Position numbers and translations under genes: made by a program. Below the pieces are notes generated by a model that had not been told where the DNA came from, searched no databases, and saw nothing but the letters and a program-made list of their open reading frames with translations. From assembly GCA_023450335.1 (NCBI GenBank), contig JAEXHA010000073.1, positions 1-24,965 of the forward strand: 24,965 nucleotides of DNA, written 5' to 3'. This document shows positions 8,780 through 15,100 of this stretch, one piece after another (within the stretch, counting starts at the first letter, position 1; every line of letters begins with the position of its first letter). The DNA comes from Actinomycetes bacterium (GTDB taxonomy: Bacteria; Actinomycetota; Actinomycetes; Actinomycetales; Microbacteriaceae).

Positions 8780-9025
8780 TCAGTGGTGCGTGGCCTGCTC
8801 GGCCCGCAGCCGCGTCAGCACCTGCGCGCGCAGCTCTTCGGGGGCGGTCTCCTTGCAGGCGCGAGCCACCACCTCAGTGAGGGTGCGCGCCACGAGGGCT
8901 TCCTGCTGGCACTCCGGGCAGTTCTCCAGGTGCTCCCGGATGTCGGAGTGCTCGGTCTTGCAGACCTCGTTGCGCAGATACTCCTCCAGGTCCTTCTGCG
9001 CTTTGTCGCAGCCGCAATCGCTCAT
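8780..9025 (-). CDS. rsrA: Zinc-binding redox anti-sigma factor, RsrA/RshA type
   Basis: This is an 81-residue protein with the zinc-binding anti-sigma (ZAS) motif His32-x3-Cys36-x2-Cys39 in EHLENCPECQ. Further cysteines stand near the N-terminus (Cys4, Cys6, Cys22), as in thiol-sensing members. In Streptomyces RsrA and mycobacterial RshA, oxidation of the Zn-coordinating cysteines forms disulfides and releases the sigma factor. The same mechanism is inferred here. Its ATG overlaps the sigR TGA by four bases, so stoichiometric translational coupling is likely. It converges on the lipid kinase with only a 10-base gap. Size, motif and partner make the identification strong. Confidence 0.9.
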   Translation of the reverse strand: MSDCGCDKAQKDLEEYLRNEVCKTEHSDIREHLENCPECQQEALVARTLTEVVARACKETAPEELRAQVLTRLRAEQATHH

Positions 9026-9681
9026 TTCCCGCTCCCTGTGGCCGGCACCTCGATGCCGCGCTCTCGTGCATAGTCGGCCAGCAGGTCACGCAGCATCCGC
9101 CTGCCACGGTGCAGACGGCTCATGACCGTGCCGATCGGTGTCTTCATGATGTCCGCGATCTCCTGATACGCGAACCCCTCCACGTCGGCGAGATACACCG
9201 CCAGACGGAAGTCTTCGGGGATCGACTGCAGCGCATCCTTGACGACGGATGCCGGCATGTGGTCGATCGCCTCCGCCTCGGCCGAGCGCGAGCTGGTCGC
9301 CGTCGTGATCGACTCGGCGCCGCCCAGCTGCCAGTCCTCGAGCTCGTCGATCGTGCCCTGGTACGGCTCGCGCTGCTTCTTGCGATACGTGTTGATGTAC
9401 GTGTTGGTGAGGATCCGGTACAGCCACGCCTTGAGATTGGTGCCCTGCGTGAACGAGCCCCACGCCGCGAACGCCTTCACGAAGGTCTCCTGCACGAGGT
9501 CTGCGGCGTCGGCGGGGTTGCGCGTCATCCGCATGGCCGCCGCGTACAGCGGGTCCATGAAGGGCAGCGCCTGCTCTTCGAACTGGGTGCGCGGGTCCTG
9601 GGCCGCCTGCTCTTCCATCACCGGCCAGTCTATGTCCGAGAGCGTGCTGACCCGCAGGGGCCGTTCCGCCGTCGCGATCAT
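9022..9681 (-). CDS. sigR: ECF RNA polymerase sigma factor, SigR/SigH type
   Basis: The protein has 219 residues from ATG at 9681. Sigma region 2 covers about 45-115, including DAADLVQETFVKAFAAW and NLKAWLYRILTNTYIN. Region 4 covers about 145-205, with LADVEGFAYQEIADIMKTPIGTVMSRLHRGR in pieces, the helix-turn-helix that reads the -35 element. Together with the adjacent ZAS anti-sigma this is the disulfide-stress SigR/SigH (ECF12) system, which controls thioredoxin, mycothiol and proteostasis genes. I chose 9681 because GGAGGGAG sits directly upstream; the in-frame ATG at 9708 has no ribosome site and would lie within about ten bases of the predicted transcript start. A SigR-type promoter upstream predicts positive autoregulation. 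Confidence 0.92.
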   Translation of the reverse strand: MIATAERPLRVSTLSDIDWPVMEEQAAQDPRTQFEEQALPFMDPLYAAAMRMTRNPADAADLVQETFVKAFAAWGSFTQGTNLKAWLYRILTNTYINTYRKKQREPYQGTIDELEDWQLGGAESITTATSSRSAEAEAIDHMPASVVKDALQSIPEDFRLAVYLADVEGFAYQEIADIMKTPIGTVMSRLHRGRRMLRDLLADYARERGIEVPATGSGK

Positions 9682-9685
9682 GACA

Positions 9686-9693
9686 CTCCCTCC
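9686..9693 (-). promoter_or_regulatory. Strong ribosome binding site deciding the sigR start
   Basis: GGAGGGAG on the minus strand ends four bases before the ATG at 9681. It favours this start over the ATG 27 bases further upstream. Confidence 0.8.
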
Positions 9694-9716
9694 GGTCGAC
9701 CGTCGCATACCTTCAG

Positions 9717-9722
9717 TAGGGT
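9717..9722 (+). promoter_or_regulatory. Possible -10 element (TAGGGT) for aroA
   Basis: TAGGGT (TANNNT) ends eight bases before the aroA ATG at 9731, the geometry of a leaderless or near-leaderless transcript. The same bases overlap a possible ribosome site (TAGGA), and the -35 (GTCGAC region) is weak, so confidence is modest. Confidence 0.35.
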
Positions 9723-9725
9723 AGG

Positions 9726-9752
9726 AACCGATGACAGCCCCCGGGTATTCCC
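9726..9752 (-). promoter_or_regulatory. SigR/SigH-type promoter (GGGAAT-N18-GTT) of sigR
   Basis: On the minus strand GGGAAT (9752-9747) is separated by exactly 18 bases from GTTCC (9728-9724). This matches the known SigR/SigH consensus GGGAAY-N18/19-GTT. The expected transcript start, near 9716-9720, gives a leader of about 35-40 bases to the sigR ATG at 9681. The -35 element lies within the first codons of the divergent aroA gene. Autoregulation is known for sigR and sigH, so this is probably functional. Confidence 0.75.
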
Positions 9753-11068
9753 CTCAGTCCTCCGTCGCCGGCGCCGCCTGGGCCGCGCCGGCCGCCGGCG
9801 CGCCCGTGCACGCCACCGTCTCGGTGCCTGGCTCGAAGTCGCTGACCAACCGCGAACTCGTACTGGCGGCGCTGGCCGACGGGCCGAGCCTGCTGGTCGC
9901 GCCGCTGCACTCGGATGACTCCGAGCGCATGATCGGCGCGCTGAGAGCTCTGGGCGTGCAGATCCAGAGCGTTCCCGGCGACGGCGAGTTCGGCCCTGAC
10001 CTCGAAGTCACGCCCCCGGCCGCGTTCACCGGTGACACCACCGTCGACTGCGGACAGGCCGGCACCGTCATGCGCTTCGTGGCGCCGCTGGCCGGCTTCG
10101 CGATCGGTGATGTCGTGGTCACCGCCGCCGACAACGCACTGCACCGCCCCATGGGGTCGATGATCAAGGCGCTGCGCGAGATCGGCGTCGACATCGACGA
10201 CGGCGGCAGTTGGACGCTGCCGTTCACGGTGCGCGGGCGTGGCCACATCCGCGGGGGTGAGGTCACGATCGATGCGAGCGCATCGAGCCAGTTCGTGTCG
10301 GGGCTGCTCCTGAGCGCGCCGCGCTTCGACGTCGGCCTGCGCCTCACGCACGAGGGCGAGCGCCTGCCCTCTCAGCCGCACATCGACATGACCATCGAAG
10401 CGCTGGCCCGGCGCGGGGTGCACGTCGAGCACCCCACGCCGAACGAATGGCTGGTGCCGGCCGGCCACCTCCGCGGCAAGGAGATCGCGATCGAGCCCGA
10501 CCTGTCCAACGCGGCGCCGTTCCTGGCGGCCGCGGTGGTCACCGGCGGCGCCGTGACGGTGCCGGGGTGGCCCGCGCACTCCACGCAGCCGGGGGGTCTG
10601 CTCTCTGACATCCTGTCGCTGCTGGGCGCCCGCACGTCGCGTCGGGGCGGCGCCCTCACCGTCACCGGGGCCGACCACATCGCCGGCGTCGACCTCGATC
10701 TGTCCGCGGCGAGCGAGCTGACCCCCGTGCTGTTCGCGATCGCCGCGTTCGCCGACGCGCCCACGACCCTGCACGGCATCGGTCACATCCGCGGTCACGA
10801 GACCGACCGCATCGCAGCACTGACAGCCAACCTGCGTGCGCTCGGCGGCGAGGCCGAAGAACTGCCCGACGGCATCCGGATCATCCCGCGGCCGCTGCGC
10901 GGCGGCGTGTGGCGCGCCTACGACGACCACCGCATCGCGCAGGCCGGCGCCGTGATCGGGCTGCGCGTGCCGGACGTGGCCGTCGACGACATCGGCGCCA
11001 CGGCCAAGACGATGCCGCAGTTCCCCGAGATGTGGCGCCGCATGCTCGCCGGAGAACCGGCACGGTGA
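9731..11068 (+). CDS. aroA: 3-phosphoshikimate 1-carboxyvinyltransferase (EPSP synthase)
   Basis: This is a 445-residue EPSP synthase. It joins shikimate-3-phosphate and phosphoenolpyruvate in the cytoplasm, the sixth shikimate step toward aromatic amino acids. Visible signatures: VPGSKSLTNREL near residue 35 (substrate-binding Lys-Ser), DCGQAGTVMRFVAPLAG near 110-125 (the GxAGTxxRF loop), SASSQFVSGLLLSAP, DLSNAAPFLAAA, and the C-terminal RGHETDR and DDHRIAQAGAV blocks with a late KTMPQFPE lysine. Length fits the family. It is divergent from sigR and followed 16 bases later by rsgA, so aroA-rsgA is a likely operon. ATG at 9731 is the only start compatible with the conserved N-terminal barrel. 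Confidence 0.96.
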   Translation: MTAPGYSPQSSVAGAAWAAPAAGAPVHATVSVPGSKSLTNRELVLAALADGPSLLVAPLHSDDSERMIGALRALGVQIQSVPGDGEFGPDLEVTPPAAFTGDTTVDCGQAGTVMRFVAPLAGFAIGDVVVTAADNALHRPMGSMIKALREIGVDIDDGGSWTLPFTVRGRGHIRGGEVTIDASASSQFVSGLLLSAPRFDVGLRLTHEGERLPSQPHIDMTIEALARRGVHVEHPTPNEWLVPAGHLRGKEIAIEPDLSNAAPFLAAAVVTGGAVTVPGWPAHSTQPGGLLSDILSLLGARTSRRGGALTVTGADHIAGVDLDLSAASELTPVLFAIAAFADAPTTLHGIGHIRGHETDRIAALTANLRALGGEAEELPDGIRIIPRPLRGGVWRAYDDHRIAQAGAVIGLRVPDVAVDDIGATAKTMPQFPEMWRRMLAGEPAR

Positions 11069-11084
11069 CCTCAGCAGGCTCCGC

Positions 11085-12119
11085 ATGAGCTGGTTCGACG
11101 TCGACGACGACGAACCCGAGTTCGACGAGTCGGACGTTCGCGTCCGCCCCAATCCGAAGGCCAACCGCCCGCGCACCAAGCGGCGGCCTGCGCACGCCGA
11201 CGCGCAGATCGCGCGCGTGCTGGGGGTCGACCGCGGCCGGTACACGGTGCTGGTCGACGAGGACGGTCCCCACGAGCGTCGCGTGCTGGCCAGTCGTGCC
11301 CGCGAGCTGCGCAAGCAGCCCATCGTCAACGGCGACCGCGCCCGGGTCGTGGGCGATGTCTCCGGCGACGAGGGCACCCTCGCTCGCATCGTCGGCATCG
11401 AACCGCGCACCTCGCTGCTGAGGCGCAGCGCCGACGACACCGATCAGGTCGAGCGCATCATCGTCGCGAACGCCGATCAGATGCTCATCGTGGTGGCCGC
11501 CGCCGATCCCGAGCCGCGGCCGCGGCTGGTCGACAGGTATCTGATCGCAGCGCTGGATGCCGGCATCCACCCTCTGCTGGTGGTCACCAAGACCGATCTG
11601 GCCGATCCGGCCGAGTTCCTCGCGAACTTCGAGGGACTCGACGACCTCGAGGTGCTCACCAGCGGCACAGGGCGGATGCCGGTGGCCGAGATCGGTGCGC
11701 GACTGGCCGGCCACGCGACGGTGTTCGTCGGGCATTCCGGGGTCGGCAAATCGACTCTCGTCAACGCGCTCGTGCCCACGGCCGCACGCGCCACCGGCCA
11801 CGTCAACGAGGTCACCGGTCGCGGCCGGCACACCTCGAGTTCGGCGGTGTCGCTGCGCTACGACGGGGAGGCCGGCCGAGGCTGGGTCATCGACACCCCG
11901 GGGGTGCGCTCGTTCGGGCTCGGGCACGTCGATCCCGCGAACATCCTCAAAGCCTTCACCGACCTCGCCGTCGTCGCCGAGGAATGCCCCCGCGGCTGCA
12001 CCCACCTGCCCGATGCACCCGACTGTGCGATCGCCGAGGCGGTAGCTCAGGGCCGCCTGGGCGACCGCGGCGCCGCCCGTCTCGATTCGCTCCAGCGCTT
12101 GCTGGCCACCTTCTCCTGA
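11085..12119 (+). CDS. rsgA: Ribosome small-subunit-dependent GTPase A
   Basis: This is a 344-residue circularly permuted GTPase that assists 30S subunit maturation. An N-terminal OB-fold region (about 35-105) is followed by the G domain in permuted order: G4 (VVTKTDLAD, about 165), then G1 (GHSGVGKST, about 216-224), then G3 (DTPG, about 270). The C-terminal zinc site is Cys301-x3-Cys305-x-His307-x6-Cys314 in ECPRGCTHLPDAPDC. An extra acidic/basic N-terminal extension (DVDDDEPEFDE) is common in actinobacterial members. AGCAGG lies six bases before the ATG. The 16-base gap after aroA suggests one transcript; that pairing is also seen, as I recall, near M. tuberculosis aroA (Rv3227/Rv3228c). 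Confidence 0.94.
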   Translation: MSWFDVDDDEPEFDESDVRVRPNPKANRPRTKRRPAHADAQIARVLGVDRGRYTVLVDEDGPHERRVLASRARELRKQPIVNGDRARVVGDVSGDEGTLARIVGIEPRTSLLRRSADDTDQVERIIVANADQMLIVVAAADPEPRPRLVDRYLIAALDAGIHPLLVVTKTDLADPAEFLANFEGLDDLEVLTSGTGRMPVAEIGARLAGHATVFVGHSGVGKSTLVNALVPTAARATGHVNEVTGRGRHTSSSAVSLRYDGEAGRGWVIDTPGVRSFGLGHVDPANILKAFTDLAVVAEECPRGCTHLPDAPDCAIAEAVAQGRLGDRGAARLDSLQRLLATFS

Positions 12120-12130
12120 CGCCGAGCTCG

Positions 12131-12136
12131 TAAGCT
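12131..12136 (+). promoter_or_regulatory. -10 element (TAAGCT) of a probably leaderless bcp transcript
   Basis: TAAGCT ends six bases before the bcp ATG at 12143, in the 23-base gap after rsgA. This implies a transcript beginning at or next to the start codon. The G-run between could alternatively act as a weak ribosome site for read-through from rsgA. Confidence 0.45.
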
Positions 12137-12142
12137 GGGGGC

Positions 12143-12607
12143 ATGGCTGAGCTTGCGACCGGATCCCCCGCCCCCGATTTCACCCTCGTCAATCAGGACG
12201 ACAAGCCGGTGCGTCTGGCCGAGCTGCGCGGCGGCCGGGTGATCCTGTTCTTCTATCCCGCGGCGATGACGCCTGGGTGCACCACGGAGGCGTGCGACTT
12301 CCGTGACTCCCTCGCTCCTCTGCAGGCTGCCGGGTACACCGTGCTGGGCATCTCCCGCGACGAGCCCGCCAAGCAGCGGGCGTTCCGCGAACGCGACGAA
12401 CTGACCTATGACCTGCTGAGCGACCCCGACCACGCAGTACACGAGGCCTACGGCGCGTGGGGCGAGAAGATGAACTACGGCAAGACCGTCGAGGGTGTCA
12501 TCCGTTCGACCTTCGTGATCGATGCCGACGGCACGGTCGCGCACGCGCTGACGAACGTGAAGGCCACCGGTCACGTGGCCCGGCTGCGGCGCCTTCTCGA
12601 CGTCTGA
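12143..12607 (+). CDS. bcp: Peroxiredoxin, Bcp/PrxQ type (thiol peroxidase)
   Basis: This is a 154-residue AhpC/TSA-fold peroxiredoxin reducing hydrogen peroxide and organic hydroperoxides with thioredoxin as electron donor. The peroxidatic Cys46 sits in PAAMTPGCTTEACDFRD, which carries the PxxxTxxC motif. The resolving Cys51 lies five residues later, the classic atypical two-Cys PrxQ spacing. An N-terminal GSPAPDFTL strand and the later VIRSTFVIDADG segment are family features. Length is standard. It lies 23 bases after rsgA but has its own possible -10 element. The neighbouring SigR/RsrA genes point to the same thiol-oxidation theme, although I see no SigR-type promoter before bcp. Confidence 0.93.
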   Translation: MAELATGSPAPDFTLVNQDDKPVRLAELRGGRVILFFYPAAMTPGCTTEACDFRDSLAPLQAAGYTVLGISRDEPAKQRAFRERDELTYDLLSDPDHAVHEAYGAWGEKMNYGKTVEGVIRSTFVIDADGTVAHALTNVKATGHVARLRRLLDV

Positions 12608-12649
12608 GGACTCGACGCGCGGCCGGAGACCCGACAGCGCGAGTCTCGG

Positions 12650-12668
12650 GCCCGGCACACCGCCGGGC
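12650..12668. terminator. Possible bidirectional hairpin terminator
   Basis: GCCCGGC and GCCGGGC form a 7-bp stem around an ACACC loop, in the 63-base convergent gap between bcp and the small membrane protein gene. There is no T-tract, as is common in such G+C-rich genomes. A second, weaker inverted repeat (GAGAC/GTCTC) lies just upstream. Confidence 0.5.
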
Positions 12669-12670
12669 GC

Positions 12671-13063
12671 TCAGTCCGCCGGGGAACGGTCCCGCCCGCC
12701 GGCGGCGCGCACCCCCATCACCAGGCACACCAGCACCACGACGGCGGGAATCGCCAGCTGTAACGCGAGCATCGGCTGACCGTACGATCCGGTCGCCGCG
12801 CCCAGCGCGACCGCAAGGATCAGCAACTGGGTCACGATACCGCCCGACCGCCCCCACGACGCCCCCCGCCACGTCGCGGCGGCGAACGCGAGCACAGCTG
12901 CCGCGCCGATCGCCGTCAGTACGATCAGGGCGAGCGATGTGGACAGCAGTCCGGCGTCACCGGTGACGAGGGCGACCGCCTCCCAGCCGACGATGAACAG
13001 CAGTGCCACGCCTTCCAGCGCGAGCAGAACGGCGGCGACGCGTTCCACGGGGGTGATCCGCAT
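12671..13063 (-). CDS. Small hypothetical membrane protein (four predicted helices)
   Basis: This is a 130-residue protein with four hydrophobic segments at about residues 10-32, 41-63, 72-93 and 99-121. A short charged N-terminus (MRITPVERV) and a polar basic/acidic tail (GGRDRSPAD) flank them. It has no motif I recognise, so the function is unknown; similar small integral membrane proteins are common in Microbacteriaceae. GAGGAG lies four bases before the ATG at 13063, supporting this start. It converges on bcp and is divergent from whiB1, sharing a ~237-base upstream region that contains a 12-base palindrome. Confidence 0.75.
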   Translation of the reverse strand: MRITPVERVAAVLLALEGVALLFIVGWEAVALVTGDAGLLSTSLALIVLTAIGAAAVLAFAAATWRGASWGRSGGIVTQLLILAVALGAATGSYGQPMLALQLAIPAVVVLVCLVMGVRAAGGRDRSPAD

Positions 13064-13113
13064 GGGGCTCCTCGAACGGGAGGCGATCAGGAAACATCCA
13101 GCGAACCCCTAAG

Positions 13114-13125
13114 ATTCGGCCGAAT
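13114..13125. promoter_or_regulatory. 12-bp perfect palindrome in the whiB1 divergent region (possible operator)
   Basis: ATTCGGCCGAAT is a perfect palindrome, A/T-rich for this genome, placed just before the possible whiB1 -35 and about 50 bases from the membrane-protein start. It could be an operator for one or both genes. No regulator can be named. Confidence 0.4.
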
Positions 13126-13131
13126 TAACCC

Positions 13132-13160
13132 TTGATTCACCTCGCTGTGCATGCGACGAT
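13132..13160 (+). promoter_or_regulatory. Candidate whiB1 promoter (TTGATT-N17-GACGAT)
   Basis: TTGATT at 13132-13137 and GACGAT at 13155-13160 are separated by 17 bases. The -35 matches TTGACA well; the -10 is poor. Its use would give whiB1 an untranslated leader of about 130 bases, consistent with the strong ribosome site. The remaining leader (13161-13287) contains the short inverted repeat GCGAGCA/TGCTCGC at 13193-13208 and nothing else I can assign. Confidence 0.35.
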
Positions 13161-13287
13161 TAAGGAAGCGTGTGCTCCCACAGCGCAGTGGGGCGAGCAT
13201 CTGCTCGCACACCCACCAGGGTATCGGACCTCACGTCACGTGGTGTTCGCTCCCATCACCCGAAACCCCATCTCCCCATCCCGCATC

Positions 13288-13293
13288 AAGGAG
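13288..13293 (+). promoter_or_regulatory. Ribosome binding site deciding the whiB1 start
   Basis: AAGGAG lies seven bases before the ATG at 13301. The frame is open further upstream to 13151, but that extension lacks a ribosome site and resembles no WhiB N-terminus. Confidence 0.85.
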
Positions 13294-13300
13294 CACTCCT

Positions 13301-13549
13301 ATGGATTGGCGCGACAAAGCCGCCTGCCTGACCGTCGACCCCGAACTGTTCTTCCCTGTGGGAAACACCGGCCCCGCCGTCGACCAGATCGAGAAGGCCA
13401 AGGCCGTCTGCGCCCGGTGCACCGTCACCGAGGTCTGCCTCCAGTACGCACTGGAGACCGGCCAGGACTCCGGCGTGTGGGGTGGGCTGTCCGAGGACGA
13501 GCGTCGCGCCCTCAAGCGTCGCGCCGCACGCGCCCGTCGCGCCAGCTGA
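13301..13549 (+). CDS. whiB1: WhiB-family [4Fe-4S] transcriptional regulator, WhiB1 type
   Basis: This is an 82-residue Wbl protein. The four cluster-binding cysteines are Cys9, Cys37, Cys40 and Cys46. The conserved turn GVWGG is at 58-62, followed by the basic DNA-contacting tail EDERRALKRRAARARR. The N-terminus MDWRDKAACL and the segment PELFFPVGNTGPA closely resemble mycobacterial WhiB1, whose [4Fe-4S] cluster reacts with NO and which binds the primary sigma factor region 4. Its neighbour pdtaS is also adjacent to whiB1 in M. tuberculosis (Rv3219/Rv3220c), supporting the WhiB1 rather than another Wbl assignment. It has a long upstream region and a strong AAGGAG site. Confidence 0.93.
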   Translation: MDWRDKAACLTVDPELFFPVGNTGPAVDQIEKAKAVCARCTVTEVCLQYALETGQDSGVWGGLSEDERRALKRRAARARRAS

Positions 13550-13565
13550 CGGCCCGCCGGTGGTG

Positions 13566-13579
13566 CGGTCGGCCGACCG
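13566..13579. repeat. 14-bp perfect palindrome between convergent whiB1 and pdtaS
   Basis: CGGTCGGCCGACCG is a perfect palindrome in the 54-base convergent gap, able to form a 5-bp stem with a GGCC loop. It may help termination in both directions; there is no T-tract. Confidence 0.4.
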
Positions 13580-13603
13580 TCATCCGGCCCGCCGCCGCGA
13601 TGA

Positions 13604-15091
13604 TCACGATCGGGCGATGTACCGCAGCGGAATGTCGATCGTCACCTCGGTGCCGCTGCCCACAAGCGTGTGCCAGTCGATGGTTCCGCTGAGCTCCCCC
13701 TGGATGAGGGTGCGCACGATCTGTGTGCCCAGCCCGCGGCCGACCTGACCCTCCGGCAGCCCGACCCCGGTGTCGCGCACGCTGACGGCCAGCCGGTCGT
13801 CGGTGCGGTCGGCGACGATCTCGACGTCGCCCTCTTTGTCCGCCAGGCCGTGCTCGACGGCGTTGGTGACCAGCTCGGTCAGCGCCAGCGCCAGCGGGGT
13901 CGCATACTCGCTGGGCAATGTGCCGAACTCCCCCGTCTTGTGGGTGCGCGCTCGGGTGTTCGGTGACGCGGCGACCTCGGCGACCAGCTTGAGCACCTGG
14001 TTGAACACCTCGTCGAAGTCGACATCCTGCGCGAGCCCCGACGCCAGTGTGTCGTGCACCACCGCGATGGCCGACACGCGGCGCATCGCCTGGGTGAGAG
14101 CCTCCCGAGCCTCCTCCGAGTGGGTGCGCCGCGCTTGGATGCGCAGCAGCGATGCCACTGTCTGCAGATTGTTCTTGACGCGGTGATGGATCTCGCGGAT
14201 CGTGGCGTCCTTGGTGATCAGCTCCTGCTCTTGGTGGCGGATCTCGGTGACGTCGCGGCACAGCACGATCGCACCGGTGCGGGTTCCGTGGTCCTTGAGC
14301 GGGATCGTGCGCAGCGACACCGTCACCCCACGGGCTTCGAGGTCGGCACGCCACGGTGCACGCCCCGCCATCACGATCGGCAGCGACTCGTCGAACTGCC
14401 GTGAAGCGGGCAGGATCTGCGTGGCTACCTCGATGAGAGACTCGCCCTCGAGCTCGTCGTCGAAACCGAGCCGGTTGAACGCGGAGAGGGCGTTGGGGCT
14501 GGCAAAGGTGGTGACACCGTCCACGTCGATGCGGATCAGCCCGTCCGAGGCGCGCGGCGCACCACGCCGCGGGGACGTGGGCGCACTCAGGTCGGGGAAC
14601 TCACCGGAGGCGACCATGCCGAACAGGTCGTCCGCACAGTCGTTGAACGTGATCTGCTGCCGTGACGGCGTCCGCGCCTCGCCGAGGTTCGTATGCCGGG
14701 TGAGCACGCCGATGATGCCCGGCGCCCCGCCGTCCGGGGCCGGCTCGCGCACGATCGGCACGGCACGCACGCGCGTGGGGGTCTCCTCGAACCAGTCCGG
14801 CGACGCCGAGTCGACGATGCGAGCGTGGGTGAACGCCTCCGTGACCTGGGTGCGCCATTGCGGCCGAACGACGTCGCCGACGATGTCACGGTAGAACAGG
14901 GTCGCGGCACCCGACGGGCGCGTGTGGGCCACGGCGATGAACGAGTCGTCGGATGTCGGCACCCAGATCACGATGTCGGCGAAGGCGAGATCGGCCAGCA
15001 GCTGGCCGTCACCGGCGAGCCGGTGCAGCCATTCGACATCGGCTGCCGTGGAGCGGCCCTGGGCGTAGAGGAGATCGCTGAGCGTCGACAC
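13604..15091 (-). CDS. pdtaS: Sensor histidine kinase, PdtaS type (GAF-PAS-HisKA_2-HATPase)
   Basis: This is a 495-residue cytosolic kinase without transmembrane segments. The N-terminal GAF-like domain covers about 1-150 and a PAS-like region about 165-280. The HisKA_2 phospho-acceptor block REIHHRVKNNLQTVASLLRIQ, here split as EIHHRVKNNLQ then LLRIQ, has the His pair at 302/303. The HATPase has an N-box (ALTELVTNAVEHG), DTGVGLPEG and GRGLGTQIV. M. tuberculosis PdtaS has the same architecture and phosphorylates the ANTAR RNA-binding antiterminator PdtaR. PdtaR is not in this window. The start is GTG at 15091, ten bases after the CpaE-like gene's stop, with TAGGCT six bases upstream; co-transcription with that gene is also possible. 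It converges on whiB1. Confidence 0.9.
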   Translation of the reverse strand: MSTLSDLLYAQGRSTAADVEWLHRLAGDGQLLADLAFADIVIWVPTSDDSFIAVAHTRPSGAATLFYRDIVGDVVRPQWRTQVTEAFTHARIVDSASPDWFEETPTRVRAVPIVREPAPDGGAPGIIGVLTRHTNLGEARTPSRQQITFNDCADDLFGMVASGEFPDLSAPTSPRRGAPRASDGLIRIDVDGVTTFASPNALSAFNRLGFDDELEGESLIEVATQILPASRQFDESLPIVMAGRAPWRADLEARGVTVSLRTIPLKDHGTRTGAIVLCRDVTEIRHQEQELITKDATIREIHHRVKNNLQTVASLLRIQARRTHSEEAREALTQAMRRVSAIAVVHDTLASGLAQDVDFDEVFNQVLKLVAEVAASPNTRARTHKTGEFGTLPSEYATPLALALTELVTNAVEHGLADKEGDVEIVADRTDDRLAVSVRDTGVGLPEGQVGRGLGTQIVRTLIQGELSGTIDWHTLVGSGTEVTIDIPLRYIARS

Positions 15092-15100
15092 GCCTTCAGC

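Noticed and set aside
9706..9708. Alternative upstream ATG for sigR
   Set aside because: It has no ribosome site and lies within about ten bases of the predicted SigR-dependent transcript start, while ATG 9681 has GGAGGGAG upstream.
13172..13183. TGTG-N4-CACA as a CRP-type site before whiB1
   Set aside because: CRP sites have eight bases between TGTG and CACA (TGTGA-N6-TCACA). The spacing here is only four, so it does not match.
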